From Oscillatoria princeps RMCB-10 (GTDB taxonomy: Bacteria; Cyanobacteriota; Cyanobacteriia; Cyanobacteriales; Oscillatoriaceae): 64,000 bases of DNA. The notes beneath the pieces are model-generated. The model saw nothing but the letters and a program-made list of their open reading frames with translations. It was not told the origin of the DNA and searched no databases. The DNA is taken from the NCBI GenBank assembly GCA_019359235.1, contig JAHHHT010000004.1, forward strand, positions 1 through 64,000, read 5' to 3'. Each line of letters starts with the position of its first letter. Position 1 is the first letter of the stretch. Positions 1 through 10,079 of the stretch are shown piece by piece. The position numbers and the translations under genes are program-made.

Positions 1-1761
1 GGTGGCGATGGTGCCGACAGCCTCAGCGGTGGCGATGGCGCAGACAGTCTCAGCGGGGATGCCGGTGACGACAACCTCAGCGGTGGCGATGGTGCCGACA
101 GCCTCAGCGGTGGCGATGGCGCAGACAACCTCAGCGGTGGCGATGGTGCCGACAGCCTCAGCGGTGGCGAGGGCGCAGACACTCTCAACGGTGGTGGTGG
201 TGCGGACACCCTCAATGGCGGTGCCGGCGGCGATGTCTATGTGGTGGAAATTGCCACAGGCGGCGGTACGGTCATCAACGACACCAGTGGCACTGACACC
301 CTGGCTATCCCTGGGGCCACTCTGGCCATCAGCTTGGCCAGCGGCCAGACCGGCGTCACCCGAGGGGGCGCAAACAACACGGATTTGGTCATCGACCTCA
401 ACGGGGATGGCCAGATTACCGGTGCCGATTTGGTGATTTCTAACTTCTTCAACCCAGATGGCACAGCCGGTGCCGGCTTTGTTGAGTCTGTGGGCAACCT
501 CAAGGGCAGTGACATTCTCGCTGGCTTAACGCCCACTCCCACTCCGGTTCCTGTACCGGTCCCGGTACCGACACCGACGCCGAATCCGACACCGACGCCG
601 ACACCGACGCCGAATCCGACACCGACGCCGAATCCGACACCGACGCCGAATCCGACTCCGACGCCGAATCCGACGCCGAATCCGACTCCGACGCCAACAC
701 CGGCACCGGCACCGGCACCGGCACCAACACCGGTACCGACACCGGCACCGACGCCCAGTCCAATTCCCACGGGCACACAGATCCCACTCGCCGGCACTCC
801 CGGCAATGACCAACTCTGTGCCAGCGGCAGCAGCGATGATGTGATTGCCGGTTTAAGTGGCAATGACGAACTGTGCGGCGGTGACGGCAACGACTTGCTG
901 TTTGGCAATCAGGACAATGACACCCTCGATGGCGGACTCGGTGAGGACACCCTGTTTGGCGGCATCGACGCTGACACCCTCACCGGCGGTGCCGGCAACG
1001 ACATCCTCTCTGGCGACATCGGCGACGATAGCGTCAGCGGCGGCGACGGCAACGACTTGCTGTTTGGCGGTAAAGGCGCAGACATCGTTGATGGCGGTGA
1101 TGGGGACGATATGGCCTTTGGCGGTCAAGATAATGACAGCCTCACCGGCAACACCGGCAACGACACCCTCTCTGGCGACATCGGCGACGATAGCATCAGC
1201 GGCGGTGACGGCAACGACTTGCTGTTTGGCGGCAAAGGAGATGACATCCTTGATGGCAGTGCCGGTGACGATATCGTCTTTGGTGGCCAAGATAATGACA
1301 CCCTCACCGGCAACACCGGCAACGACATCCTCTGCGGCGACACCGGCAGCGATAGCGTCAGCGGCGGCGACGGCAACGACTTGCTGTTTGGCGGCAAGGG
1401 AGATGACACCCTCGATGGCGGCACCGGCAGCGACACCCTCTTTGGCGGCAAAGGTGCTGACATTCTCACCGGCAGCGATGGGGATGACTTCCTCTATGGC
1501 GACATCGGCAGCGACACCTTAACTGGCGGTGCCGGGGCTGATAAGTTTGTCTTGAAAGCCGGCACCGGAAGTGATACAATCGCTGACTTTGTCACTGGCA
1601 CTGATTTGCTGGTATTAGCCGCCGGTTTAACTTTCGAGCAGCTGAAAATTACCTCTAGCAATGGCGGTACTTTAATTACTGTCACCGACAGTAATGATCT
1701 GCTCGCCACTCTCAATGGCGTGCAAGTTAACCTCACAGGGGAGGATTTCACCGCCATCTAG
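1..1761 (+). CDS. RTX-type calcium-binding repeat protein, 3' part
   Basis: Open in frame 1 from the first base of the window, so the N-terminus lies upstream; 586 residues are visible. Residues 1-80 and about 260-510 are glycine/aspartate-rich nonapeptides ([10 protein letters not shown] type) that form Ca2+-binding parallel beta-rolls, as in haemolysin-family proteins secreted by type I systems. Around residues 125-150 is an EF-hand-like stretch, [12 protein letters not shown], common in cyanobacterial relatives. Residues about 177-257 are a low-complexity Pro-Thr/Pro-Asn/Pro-Ala linker separating the two roll blocks. The C-terminal ~75 residues lack repeats and resemble the terminal RTX segment used for export. 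Substrate or function (adhesin, S-layer, enzyme) cannot be told without the missing N-terminus. A GTG at 241 is only an internal codon, not the start. Confidence 0.9.
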   Translation, partial: GGDGADSLSGGDGADSLSGDAGDDNLSGGDGADSLSGGDGADNLSGGDGADSLSGGEGADTLNGGGGADTLNGGAGGDVYVVEIATGGGTVINDTSGTDTLAIPGATLAISLASGQTGVTRGGANNTDLVIDLNGDGQITGADLVISNFFNPDGTAGAGFVESVGNLKGSDILAGLTPTPTPVPVPVPVPTPTPNPTPTPTPTPNPTPTPNPTPTPNPTPTPNPTPNPTPTPTPAPAPAPAPTPVPTPAPTPSPIPTGTQIPLAGTPGNDQLCASGSSDDVIAGLSGNDELCGGDGNDLLFGNQDNDTLDGGLGEDTLFGGIDADTLTGGAGNDILSGDIGDDSVSGGDGNDLLFGGKGADIVDGGDGDDMAFGGQDNDSLTGNTGNDTLSGDIGDDSISGGDGNDLLFGGKGDDILDGSAGDDIVFGGQDNDTLTGNTGNDILCGDTGSDSVSGGDGNDLLFGGKGDDTLDGGTGSDTLFGGKGADILTGSDGDDFLYGDIGSDTLTGGAGADKFVLKAGTGSDTIADFVTGTDLLVLAAGLTFEQLKITSSNGGTLITVTDSNDLLATLNGVQVNLTGEDFTAI

Positions 1762-2138
1762 TCAGCAGCCGCAGCACAGGCTGAAACGGCCTGTGCCGCC
1801 CCTCTATGGGGCGCTTCCGCTCTAGCTGTTGAAATTTGCTGAGTTCATGTTTTTATATCAAGTCGAGTTGATTAACCTGGCTTAAGAGCGGACAGTTTAA
1901 AAAACCCGGTTTCTTCAAGAAACCGGGTTTTTCAATGCCGCAATTAATTGACTCTCGTCTCATGTCCAGTTCACTGCCCCGATTAATTTTAATCCCCCGC
2001 TCCCCCTGTCAACCTCAATCTTCATTGCGCTCAATCAATCGGAGATAATCTCAGCCGGTGGGGGCGGGTTTAGCACTGTCCACAACAGGCAGCTGAGGAT
2101 ATCTGTAAACGCGCCCCTACTAGGCACTAACCAGTATC
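1762..2138. other. Intergenic, terminator-like palindrome only
   Basis: 377 bp between two convergent genes. It holds the palindrome at 1901-1931 and AT-rich sequence; I see no gene in it. Confidence 0.6.
1901..1931. terminator. Palindrome of the AAACCCGGTTTCTT family, likely bidirectional terminator
   Basis: Perfect 15-bp arms (AAAACCCGGTTTCTT and its complement) around a single base, followed by T-rich sequence on both strands. It lies between the convergent RTX and metallo-hydrolase genes. The same palindrome recurs at about 13967, 14060, 30631 and 39241, so it is also a dispersed repeat. Confidence 0.6.
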
Positions 2139-3047
2139 TTAAACCAACTTAAGAGTCATGCCTTCGCGAGCGAGAAATCCATTAGGAAAAACTTGCTGTA
2201 ACTTAGCTTCCACATCATCTAAAAAGTCATCGTCGTGAGACGGGTCGTGGTGAAAGATGACCAGATTCCTGACACCGGCAGCCTTAGCCAGATCCACCCC
2301 CACCTGCCAAGTGGAGTGTCCCCAGCCCACTTTCGGGGTTTTGGGGTGGTGATATTCCTCATCCGTATAGGTAGCGTCATAAATAAAATAATCCGCCCCA
2401 CGGGCCAGATGCAGCACATTTTCATCCAGCCGGTCCGGGAAATGTTCCGTATCCGTGCAGTAGACTGCCGTGCGTCCCCGCCAGGTCACCCGATAGCCGG
2501 TGGCAGTGCTGGGGTGGTTGAGCAAAGCCGTCTCAACCGTAATGTCATCCAGGGTCACGAGTTCGCCCGGGCGGACGCTGTAGAACTTCATCTCCGAGCG
2601 CATCCCCTGCAGCGGGATGGGAAAGTTGGGGTGCAGCATCTGGTCAGACAGACGCTGTTTGAACGTGGCCCCGTTAGGGGCGACCGCCCCGTAGATGTGG
2701 AAGCGATTGCCCGGGACAAAGGCGGGGATAAAAAATGGAAACCCCTGAATGTGGTCCCAGTGGGAGTGGGTGAAGAACATGTGAGCTTCCACCGGCATCT
2801 GCGGCAGCAAGGTTTTTCCCAGAACCCGCAGGCCGGTGCCGCCATCAAAGATCAGGCGCTTGCCCGCCACGCGCATTTCCACACAGGAGGTATTGCCGCC
2901 GTAGCGAACGGTTTCTTTTCCGGGGGTGGGAATACTGCCGCGCACCCCCCAGAAGTGGACAGCAAACTCAGAGTTAGGGCTGGTTTCCATACGGGCTTTC
3001 GCATCAGAAGGCTCTGGACTGGGTGCCGGCGGATGAATATCTGGCAT
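2139..3047 (-). CDS. Metallo-beta-lactamase-fold hydrolase
   Basis: 302 residues. The motif THSHWDH puts zinc ligands at His94, His96, Asp98 and His99; a later CTDTEH and a C-terminal FHHDPSHDD supply further typical ligands. The N-terminal FWGVRGSIPTPG, the RYGGNTSCVE stretch and FDGGTG are characteristic of the COG1235-like branch of the superfamily. Members are phosphodiesterase-like or otherwise uncharacterised, so the substrate is unknown. The first ~25 residues are Pro/Ser-rich and may not be needed; Met20 is an alternative start. The gene begins 14 bp after the panD stop on the same strand, so the two are probably cotranscribed. Confidence 0.85.
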   Translation of the reverse strand: MPDIHPPAPSPEPSDAKARMETSPNSEFAVHFWGVRGSIPTPGKETVRYGGNTSCVEMRVAGKRLIFDGGTGLRVLGKTLLPQMPVEAHMFFTHSHWDHIQGFPFFIPAFVPGNRFHIYGAVAPNGATFKQRLSDQMLHPNFPIPLQGMRSEMKFYSVRPGELVTLDDITVETALLNHPSTATGYRVTWRGRTAVYCTDTEHFPDRLDENVLHLARGADYFIYDATYTDEEYHHPKTPKVGWGHSTWQVGVDLAKAAGVRNLVIFHHDPSHDDDFLDDVEAKLQQVFPNGFLAREGMTLKLV

Positions 3048-3061
3048 CTTTGGGAATTAGG

Positions 3062-3445
3062 CTAGCCTGCGGTTAACAGTTCATTGTAAGAGCGAATTTG
3101 GACAAGACGGTTGCGCTCGTCCACCAAAACCACTCTGGGCGAGTGGGTTTTCAGTTCTTCTGGGGTGAACTGTGCGTAAGCCATGACAATCACCACGTCG
3201 CCTTTCATCCCCAGACGCGCCGCTGCGCCATTGAGTTCAATAGCCCCTGAACCGGCTGGAGCACAGATCGCGTAGGTAATCAGCCGCTCCCCATTGGCCA
3301 CGTTGACCACTTGCACTTGCTCGTAGGGCAATATGCCGGCAGCATCCAGTAAGCTTTTGTCAATACTGATACTGCCCATGTAGTCCAGGTTGGCAGCCGT
3401 TAGCCTGCAATGATGTATTTTGGCCAAAAGAAGCGTGCGATGCAT
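3062..3445 (-). CDS. panD: Aspartate 1-decarboxylase
   Basis: 127 residues, the normal family length. It decarboxylates L-aspartate to beta-alanine for pantothenate and coenzyme A synthesis in the cytoplasm. The proenzyme self-cleaves between Gly24 and Ser25 (in DYMGSISID), producing the pyruvoyl cofactor; this Gly-Ser is at the canonical position. The conserved N-terminus MHRTLL, the ITY segment and the NGAAARL motif are present. It heads a probable two-gene transcript with the metallo-hydrolase just downstream. Confidence 0.95.
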   Translation of the reverse strand: MHRTLLLAKIHHCRLTAANLDYMGSISIDKSLLDAAGILPYEQVQVVNVANGERLITYAICAPAGSGAIELNGAAARLGMKGDVVIVMAYAQFTPEELKTHSPRVVLVDERNRLVQIRSYNELLTAG

Positions 3446-4366
3446 TTCAGGAACCCGAAATCGTCACCCCTGGCTGAGAGCGGACCCCACCCTCAAAGGG
3501 AGAATGAAAGTCCGGTCAAGCGCAAGGTTTCTTTTCTAAGATATCTCTTTTGCCCCTGCGGCGGTTCGGTCTGGCCTTTCCCCCGCACTGAGGCCGTATC
3601 AAACAAACTGGGGGAAAGCCGGCTGCAACTGTTTCCGAGCGCCTAAAAAGCACGATCGATAGAACCTGTGGGATTGCTCCCGTTGCTGGCGTTGCGCGTG
3701 CTAGCTTTTTTCGCGCCCGTTTGGTAATATTTTATCACTTTTCTCTTCACCCCCTGCCAGACTCCCACCGACTGCGCTTTCGCTCAAGGGCGGGATAAAT
3801 AGCTGAGCGGATAGTGTGAGAAAAGCTGTCAACTTGTCAGCTTCAAAGACGCGAGCAACGACCTCGCCTGCTACAATTTAAGCAAGACTTGAGTGAGTCC
3901 CGCTGTGCCTATCCAGGAAAAGTGTGGGGTTTTGAGCTGAACCCTTTGAGAATAGGGCTGTTTTAGCAACCGGGCTTGACAGGCCCCCACTAAACCCCTT
4001 CGGGCCAGTGGCAGGAATCTCAACTGACTTTCTAACATACCTGCAACGGTGTTGAGGTCAGGAAAGTTTGTCAAAGCAGGCGCAAGCGGTGCCGGTGGGG
4101 GATTCTCAGGAGCCCCACACTCAGGCGGTGCCGGTTGCGCCACACCGGCAGCCTGTGGGAATTGCCCGGAGGGCAGGGGGGCCGGTGAGGCCAGTATATC
4201 CCAGAGTGAGCGCAACTTCGGTCAAGTGACCATAATATCACTCAGTCAGGGCCGCCGGCGGTCGGGCCTCGGGCACTCGTGCCGGCTGGCGGCGACCCTG
4301 AAGGCGCAAAAGTCCTGCGGGCTTTTGGCGGGCTTTTTCCTGGCCAAAGCGGGGGCAGCTGACAGC
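3446..4366. other. Long intergenic region between ppa and panD
   Basis: 921 bp of GC-rich sequence with many GCCGGTG/CACCGGC words. It should contain the panD promoter. Open frames exist on both strands (for example 3871-4215 minus, Pro/Ala-rich) but none has a convincing ribosome-binding site or recognisable family. I see no RNA gene. Confidence 0.5.
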
Positions 4367-4879
4367 TTATTTGCTGCCGGCTTTAATGCACTGTTCCACC
4401 AAAGGCATTACCGTATCGACATCCTTCCAGCCCAGGATTTGGGTCACTTTCTTTTCCAGATTTTTGTAGGTTTTGAAGAATTCGGCAATTTCTTCGAGCC
4501 GGTGGGGTGCCACGTCCTTGAGGGATTTGACGCTGGCGTAGCGCGGGTCTTTGTCGGGAACGCAGAGAATTTTCTCGTCGCGGTCGCCACCGTCGATCAT
4601 CTCCAGCATGCCAATGGGCCTTGCCGCAATCACGCACCCGGGAAAGGTTGGCTGGTCTATGAGTACCATACCGTCGAGCGGATCGCCATCATCGGCCAGG
4701 GTGTTGGGCACAAACCCGTAGTCGTAGGGGTACTGAACCGAAGAATAAAGCACCCGGTCGAGGGCAAAGGCTTGCAAGTCTTTGTCAAACTCGTACTTGT
4801 TTTTGCTCCCTGCGGGAATTTCAATCAGAACGTTGATCAGGCCCGGTTTCGGTTGAGCGGGAATCCGCGATAAATCCAC
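4367..4879 (-). CDS. ppa: Inorganic pyrophosphatase (family I)
   Basis: 170 residues from a GTG start ([13 protein letters not shown]). The start is chosen because GGAG lies 8 bases upstream and the length matches cyanobacterial Ppa; an upstream extension to 5161 is open but unlike the family. The signature DDGDPLDG carries the Mg2+-binding aspartates, and [11 protein letters not shown] with [10 protein letters not shown] are classic substrate-binding segments. The enzyme hydrolyses PPi to 2 Pi and pulls biosynthetic reactions forward. Confidence 0.95.
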   Translation of the reverse strand: MDLSRIPAQPKPGLINVLIEIPAGSKNKYEFDKDLQAFALDRVLYSSVQYPYDYGFVPNTLADDGDPLDGMVLIDQPTFPGCVIAARPIGMLEMIDGGDRDEKILCVPDKDPRYASVKSLKDVAPHRLEEIAEFFKTYKNLEKKVTQILGWKDVDTVMPLVEQCIKAGSK

Positions 4880-5377
4880 TGAGGTTGCTCCAAAGCTAAC
4901 AGCTATTGCAGGGGTGCCGGTGCCCAAATCGCATCCAGCCTCCGGCCATCCCCCGAATAGCATTTTAGAGGAAGACGGGCAGCCGCCAACATATACTGTA
5001 TTTAATTTGCATAATAAAATTATCGCTAACCCCCGTCTGGATCGCGGGCAGCAGGGGCGGGCTTGCAGAAAATCTTTGTTTCCAGCCTTCCCTGTCGGGC
5101 TTTCCTGCCTTAGCCACCACAAAATAGAGCGGGTTCGCAAGCGCCTGCAAAAAAAAAGCAATTTACCTCAATTACCCGCTGGGCCCCGCAACTTTAAATA
5201 TATGCAGTTTAAATTAAAAATTAGTTCCGCCCACTCGTTCCCCTAACCCCTAACCTCGCCAAAAGGCGCTTCCCCAGGGGGGGAACGACAAGCGCCAGAG
5301 GGTAGAATTGCGTTGGAACAATGGGTCAGGCTGCTTTCCCGACCAATCCCGATCCTGTCAAACCGACATCACCACGG
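4880..5377. other. Intergenic region upstream of ppa
   Basis: 498 bp. It contains the ppa promoter region and a short C/T-rich run (CCCCTAACCCCTAACC at about 5240-5255), typical of short tandem repeats in cyanobacterial genomes. No gene is recognised. Confidence 0.5.
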
Positions 5378-5563
5378 TTAATCCCGCGCTACTGGTAGCT
5401 GATAGGTCCGGGGTGGAAAAACTTCAATGTTGCTCGAAGAGTAGTGAGCGATGACAAACAGAGGTGCAGTCAGCGTCAGCAAAGCAATTAAAGTTCCCAC
5501 AATATCTGCCAGTCCATGAGGAGGCTGGTCAGAAGCATTGGCAGACGGGCTACCGGATTCCAT
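5378..5563 (-). CDS. Small membrane protein, probably cyanobacterial-specific
   Basis: 61 residues starting at MESGSPSANAS. One hydrophobic helix spans about residues 19-40 (from GLADIVGTLIALL to FVIAHY), followed by a short polar tail ending TYQLPVARD. The upstream extension to 5620 (MLVLLCLEV) is less likely. To my recollection similar single-pass proteins occur widely in cyanobacteria without assigned function; this was not checked by search. No neighbour is coupled to it. Confidence 0.65.
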   Translation of the reverse strand: MESGSPSANASDQPPHGLADIVGTLIALLTLTAPLFVIAHYSSSNIEVFPPRTYQLPVARD

Positions 5564-6016
5564 GATTGAGTAGGTATTATAACCAGTAAAGTCAACTTCC
5601 AGGCAGAGGAGAACGAGCACCCTCTGATCCTGATTGTAGCGATTTATTGCAGAACGACTGTCTCAAAATAAACAATCGGCACAAATCCTGAATAGCCCAG
5701 ACTTTGAGGGGGCTCCCAGGGGGCCTTGAGGAAGCCAGCCAGCGGGGACAGAGCGTGCCGGTGCCGGTGCCGGGGGCGGCAAAAAAGAGAATCAGCCGGC
5801 ACAAAAGCCTATTCCCCCAGCGAAAGCGTCTGCGAAAGCGATACCTGCCCCCTTTACGGTTTGCAGTGCCATCCCCCCCATCCCCTTTGCCCCCTCTGCC
5901 CCGGGAGCGTCCAGCTCGACCGCTGACAAGTGTTGCCAAAATGGGTTTCCCCCGGTGAGAGCAGCCCTGACCTTATCGCTCGCACCCGGACGGCGTCTTG
6001 AAATCAGCGTCGGTTT
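5564..6016. other. Intergenic, GC-rich
   Basis: 453 bp of C/G-rich sequence with CCGGTGCCGGTGCCGG runs. The open frames here are arginine- or proline-rich and have no ribosome-binding sites. No feature is recognised. Confidence 0.45.
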
Positions 6017-6871
6017 TCAGATTTTCCACTCCAAATCTGTAACCGTCCAGGCTCCATCCCAGTCGTCTGGTGGCGGAGATTGCAGAAAATGCTGGCAGCG
6101 CTCCAGCTGAATGGCTGCGGCTTTGTCGCTGCTGTCAATTTCCATAACTGTAGCGAACTCGCCCATCGCAATAGCGAACTGGCGCTTGAGGTATCGCTCC
6201 CGCCCTTTGTCGTAATACTCGACCGCCTGCTGCTTGTGTTGTGAAATTGAGTCGCTGCGCAGCGCCAAGACCTCATAAATTGCCACTGGGTTGCTTTTCC
6301 CTTGCAGGCGGAGCGAGTCCAGCTGTCTGACCCATATCCGGTCCTTACAGGAACGATAGGTATTTTCTCCAATGACTATCTGGCAGCCATATTGCAGGCT
6401 CAAGCGTTCTAGAAGTTGGCCCAGATTGACGCTCTCACCGATAGCCGTGAACTCCATCATGTTGGTGCGACCAACATGGCTGCTGATCACCTTATCGGAA
6501 TTTATGCCAATGCCAATTTTTATTTGTGGGTGAGACGCGGCAGAGCGGCGGGCGTTGAATTCCGCCAAATTATGGCACATTTCCATTGCCGTTTGCAGGG
6601 CGCACCAAGCGTGATTTTCCAAAGGCAAGGGGGAGCCAAAAACGGCAATCGCTGCCGTGCCAATGCAGGCTGATTCTATCTGTTTGTCGAGGGCCTGTTT
6701 GTACTTTAAAACGGCCTCCCTCACAGATTCAAAATAGTCGTTGAGCAGGCTGGCCACCGAGGTGGCCTCTAGTTTTTCGGTCAGAGCGCTATACCGGTAA
6801 ATATCTGAGAACAAGACAGAAATTTCCTTGCGCTCGCCTGCCAAATTGGCAGACTGGCTACCTAATTGCAT
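6017..6871 (-). CDS. Degenerate adenylate/guanylate cyclase-domain paralogue
   Basis: 284 residues from Met (MQLGSQSANLAG); upstream codons to 7054 do not resemble the family. It is a diverged copy of the C-terminal ~270 residues of the neighbouring gene (7021-9645), including the tail ERCQHF.Q.PPP.DW. The first metal Asp (LFSDI) is kept. The second is lost: KYIGDAIMAVFG in the neighbour corresponds here to CIGTAAIAVFG, preceded by a five-residue insertion. The transition-state Arg of NLGSRLEG is also lost (NLGQLLER). Independent class III cyclase activity is therefore unlikely. It could be a regulatory partner of the intact cyclase or a decaying duplicate. It lies 149 bp downstream of that gene on the same strand. 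Confidence 0.85.
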   Translation of the reverse strand: MQLGSQSANLAGERKEISVLFSDIYRYSALTEKLEATSVASLLNDYFESVREAVLKYKQALDKQIESACIGTAAIAVFGSPLPLENHAWCALQTAMEMCHNLAEFNARRSAASHPQIKIGIGINSDKVISSHVGRTNMMEFTAIGESVNLGQLLERLSLQYGCQIVIGENTYRSCKDRIWVRQLDSLRLQGKSNPVAIYEVLALRSDSISQHKQQAVEYYDKGRERYLKRQFAIAMGEFATVMEIDSSDKAAAIQLERCQHFLQSPPPDDWDGAWTVTDLEWKI

Positions 6872-7020
6872 ATTCCACACACAATGTAAACAAACTCTGT
6901 TGTGCGAGACTCGCCTGCGGCGCTGTGAGGGGATTCTGCCATTGGAATGGCTCGCGGCTAGGACCGGCAGAATCCCTGAGTGACTGGGAACGCACAGCAG
7001 GGAGCGATGCGAGCGGGGCG

Positions 7021-9645
7021 CTACTTTTCGGTGAGCACCCAGACGCCATTCCAATCTTCGGGAGGTGGGTTCTGAATAAAATGCTGGCAGCGCTCCAGGT
7101 GTAATTTCGCGGCCTTATTGGCTTTGTCAATTTCTACCACTTGGGCAAACTCACCCACCGCTTTGGCAAATTGGCGATTCCGGTAATACTCGCGTCCCTT
7201 ATTGTAATGCTCGACAAGCTGCTTTTTAGAATCCTCGAGGGGCTCGCTCTGCAGCCCCACAACTTCATAAATCCTCACCGGCTCGGTTTTTCCTTTCACG
7301 GTAATAAAGTCCAGCTCCCTAACCCAGATGCGGTCTGCGCAGGGCTGATACGTCTTGTCGCTGATCACGATGTCCGTACCGTAGATTTTGCTAGTCCCTT
7401 CCAAGCGAGAGCCGAGGTTCACCCCGTCCCCAATAGAAGTCAGCTCCATGCGCTTGCTGGAGCCAATATTGCCGCTCACCACCTGGTCGGAGTGGATGCC
7501 AATGCCGATGCTGATCGTTTTCTTACCGGCAGCGAGTCGCTCTTCATTGAAGATCGCCAGCCGGTGGCGCATTTCCACCGCCGTCTGCACCGCGCACCAC
7601 TGGTGCTCGTCCAGGGGCAAGGGCGAACCGAACACGGCCATGATGGCGTCGCCGATGTACTTGTCCAGGGTGCCCTTGTACTTAAATACGGCGTCCACCA
7701 TGCGCTCAAAATATTCGTTGAGCATGTCCACCACTTCTTCGGCACTCATGCCTTCGCTCAAAGTGGTGTAGCTGCGAATATCCGAGAACAGCACGGAGAC
7801 TTCCTTGCGCTTCCCGCCCAAGCCGGTGTCGCCACTTTGCAGCAACTGTTCGGCCACTTCCTGAGTCATGTACCGGTACATGGTACTCTTGAGGCGCTTC
7901 TCATTGCTGATGTCCTCCATGACCACCAGGGCACCGTTGACCTTTGCCCGGTCGAGGGCGTCCGCTATGGTGTTAATGGACAGGTTAACGCTGTGCTGTT
8001 CGATTCCGTGAGACAGTAAGGTTTGCTCGGGGTAATACTGCTCTGGCTTGCCGGCTAAAGCATCTTGGAACCACTTGCCAAAGTCGCCCTTCTCAAAGCG
8101 GACTAATTCTGTCACCTGCATGCCCTCAACGCGCTGCTCTTTCAAGCCCAGCAACATCAGGGCGCGGTCATTGGCGGCGAGGACGTGCCCGCTTTTATCC
8201 GTGGAGATCACGCCATTGCTGAGGCTGCGCAGAATATCGCGCTGCATTTGCTCTTGCTGCTTGACGGTGGCAAACAGGGAGGCGTTTTGCAGGGCCACAC
8301 CGGCTTGAATGTTAAACGCCTGCATGAATTCCAAATCGGCGCGATTAAAGCTGGCCTTCCAGCATTCCGGAGCGTTTGGCCAGTCCGCTTTATTGTAAGG
8401 CGGGAGTTCGCCCTGTCTCTTCTTGTTGATTAATTGCGTTACGCCAATCAGCTGTTTGTCGGCGTTAAACACCGGCATGCACAGCATGCTGCAAGTTCGG
8501 TAGCCCGTCTTCTGGTCTGTTTGCTTCGCCGTTTCCGATCCGGGCTGGTCGTACAGATCAAACGGAATGATCAGCGGCTCCCCGGATTCGGCGACTTGGC
8601 CGGCGAAGCCCGCATGGCGGGGGATGCGGAGTTCTTGCAAAACGTTATTGATCGGGATTTTTGTCCACAGCTGATTTTTCTCCTTGTCCAGCAGCCACAG
8701 GGTGCTGCGGTCGGCGTTCATCAGCTTCTTCGCCTCATCCATCACCTTCTTGAGGGTGTCTTCCAGATCCAAGCTGCTCTTGCTCAGCGACTCGATCGCC
8801 GCCATCAGGGCGGAAGCCGCTCGCTGTTTCTGGGTGGCCTTGTAAAACGACCGGGACGACTCCAGAATCAGGCGAATCGAAGGGGCAAAATCCGCAAACA
8901 CCTCTTCATCTTCGTGGGTGAAGCCCCTGGTATCAATTCTGTCCGACAGAGCAGCGGTCGAGTTGTGGACCTTTTTCAACTTGTTGAGCAATTGCACGAC
9001 GGCGACTAACCTTCCCTCCTCACTCAACAGGGGCAGAGTCAGCATCGTGTAAGTGCGGTATCCGTTTTTTTTGTCAAACTGCTTGGCCGCAGAAGAGCGC
9101 GGATCGTCATAAAAATCGAAAGGAATATTGACTACTTTTTTAAATGTCGCCACTTCCCCTGCGATTCCTTTATCTGCCGGAATCCGAATCTCTAGCGGCG
9201 CACCAGACGCCCCTTTAGCGACGATCGTATACAGTTCGTTTTTTTCTTCATCTAATAAAAAAATCGTCGTGCGGTCAGCCCCCAGCAATTCCCCTGTTTT
9301 TAAGGTGATGGAGCGCAGCATCTCGTCGAGAATGGCATCAAACCCCTGGCTGTCCAGCAGGCTGTCCAGCATGGACAGGGTTTGATTGACCACTTGCAGC
9401 TTGCTCTCGATGTCGGTGACGACTAGCTTGAAGTTTTCCTTGTTGAGCGGGGCTAGGAACGCCTTGAAAGTTCCCTGGGTTGTGGCAAGTGCGCTGCTAG
9501 ATGCGCTGCTTGACGCACTGGTAGATGCGCTGGTGGGAGATGCAGACCTTTGATGGTGCGCATTCCTGCTTTCAACTTGGGCGGTGACGTCAATCACCGT
9601 GCCAGTCTGGTCCCAAACAGTTGGATTCGGAGATGCAGGTGTCAT
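7021..9645 (-). CDS. GAF-GAF-PAS adenylate cyclase (class III)
   Basis: 874 residues. After a Ser/Ala-rich N-terminus come two GAF domains (about 75-245 and 275-460; both contain a DRTTIF/DRSTLW-type core and a YRTYTM/YRTCSM segment), a PAS-like domain (about 470-585) and a class III cyclase domain (about 605-790). Catalytic residues are intact: metal aspartates in LFSDIRSYT and YIGDAIMA, adenine-selecting Lys (LDKYIGD) and Thr (LTSIGDG), and Asn/Arg in NLGSRLEG. The product should be cAMP, with GAF domains sensing small ligands, as in CyaB-type enzymes. A C-terminal ~80-residue helical tail (EHYNKGREYYRNRQF) looks TPR-like. No membrane span is seen, so it is probably cytoplasmic. Confidence 0.92.
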   Translation of the reverse strand: MTPASPNPTVWDQTGTVIDVTAQVESRNAHHQRSASPTSASTSASSSASSSALATTQGTFKAFLAPLNKENFKLVVTDIESKLQVVNQTLSMLDSLLDSQGFDAILDEMLRSITLKTGELLGADRTTIFLLDEEKNELYTIVAKGASGAPLEIRIPADKGIAGEVATFKKVVNIPFDFYDDPRSSAAKQFDKKNGYRTYTMLTLPLLSEEGRLVAVVQLLNKLKKVHNSTAALSDRIDTRGFTHEDEEVFADFAPSIRLILESSRSFYKATQKQRAASALMAAIESLSKSSLDLEDTLKKVMDEAKKLMNADRSTLWLLDKEKNQLWTKIPINNVLQELRIPRHAGFAGQVAESGEPLIIPFDLYDQPGSETAKQTDQKTGYRTCSMLCMPVFNADKQLIGVTQLINKKRQGELPPYNKADWPNAPECWKASFNRADLEFMQAFNIQAGVALQNASLFATVKQQEQMQRDILRSLSNGVISTDKSGHVLAANDRALMLLGLKEQRVEGMQVTELVRFEKGDFGKWFQDALAGKPEQYYPEQTLLSHGIEQHSVNLSINTIADALDRAKVNGALVVMEDISNEKRLKSTMYRYMTQEVAEQLLQSGDTGLGGKRKEVSVLFSDIRSYTTLSEGMSAEEVVDMLNEYFERMVDAVFKYKGTLDKYIGDAIMAVFGSPLPLDEHQWCAVQTAVEMRHRLAIFNEERLAAGKKTISIGIGIHSDQVVSGNIGSSKRMELTSIGDGVNLGSRLEGTSKIYGTDIVISDKTYQPCADRIWVRELDFITVKGKTEPVRIYEVVGLQSEPLEDSKKQLVEHYNKGREYYRNRQFAKAVGEFAQVVEIDKANKAAKLHLERCQHFIQNPPPEDWNGVWVLTEK

Positions 9646-10079
9646 AGCTCTTTACTCTTAAAAGATGCCTGGAGTCAGAGAACGACTGGTGTGAGTCCAA
9701 GCTGGCTCGCTGCTGTCGCCAGCAGCGAGCCGATTCAAGACTACTCCTCAGTTTACTCTGTTGTTGCGGGTTGGGCGTAAGCTTAGCGTCAGGGTTGTTA
9801 AAGTGATAGCATGTTTTCAGCGATACAAGGCCGGCACAAGCCCAGACCCCTGCTGGGGTTGAGCCTGCAAGTAAGATTTTGACATCAACCGGGGAAAAAT
9901 AGTTGTGCCGAAGCCTACCGATTGTGGCCTGAGCCCGGGGGTTAGGGGTCAGGTGTTAGCTGTTAGCCCAACCCCTATCCCCGATCCTCTGGGCGCTCGT
10001 GTAGCCTGTCCCTCTTGTCCGGAAACCCCTCACCCCTCACCCCTACCCCCCAATCCCTGACACCTGAAACATCGCCGCA
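9646..10079. other. Intergenic with short C-rich tandem repeats
   Basis: 434 bp. It contains the cyclase promoter region and, at about 10026-10050, repeated CCCCTCA/CCCCTA heptamers of the short-tandem-repeat type found between cyanobacterial genes. No gene is seen. Confidence 0.5.

Noticed and set aside
241-1761. RTX gene starting at GTG 241
   Set aside because: The same frame is open to the first base and encodes RTX repeats upstream, so 241 is internal.
3871-4215. 114-codon minus-strand frame between ppa and panD
   Set aside because: Pro/Ala-rich, TTG start, no ribosome-binding site and no recognisable family.
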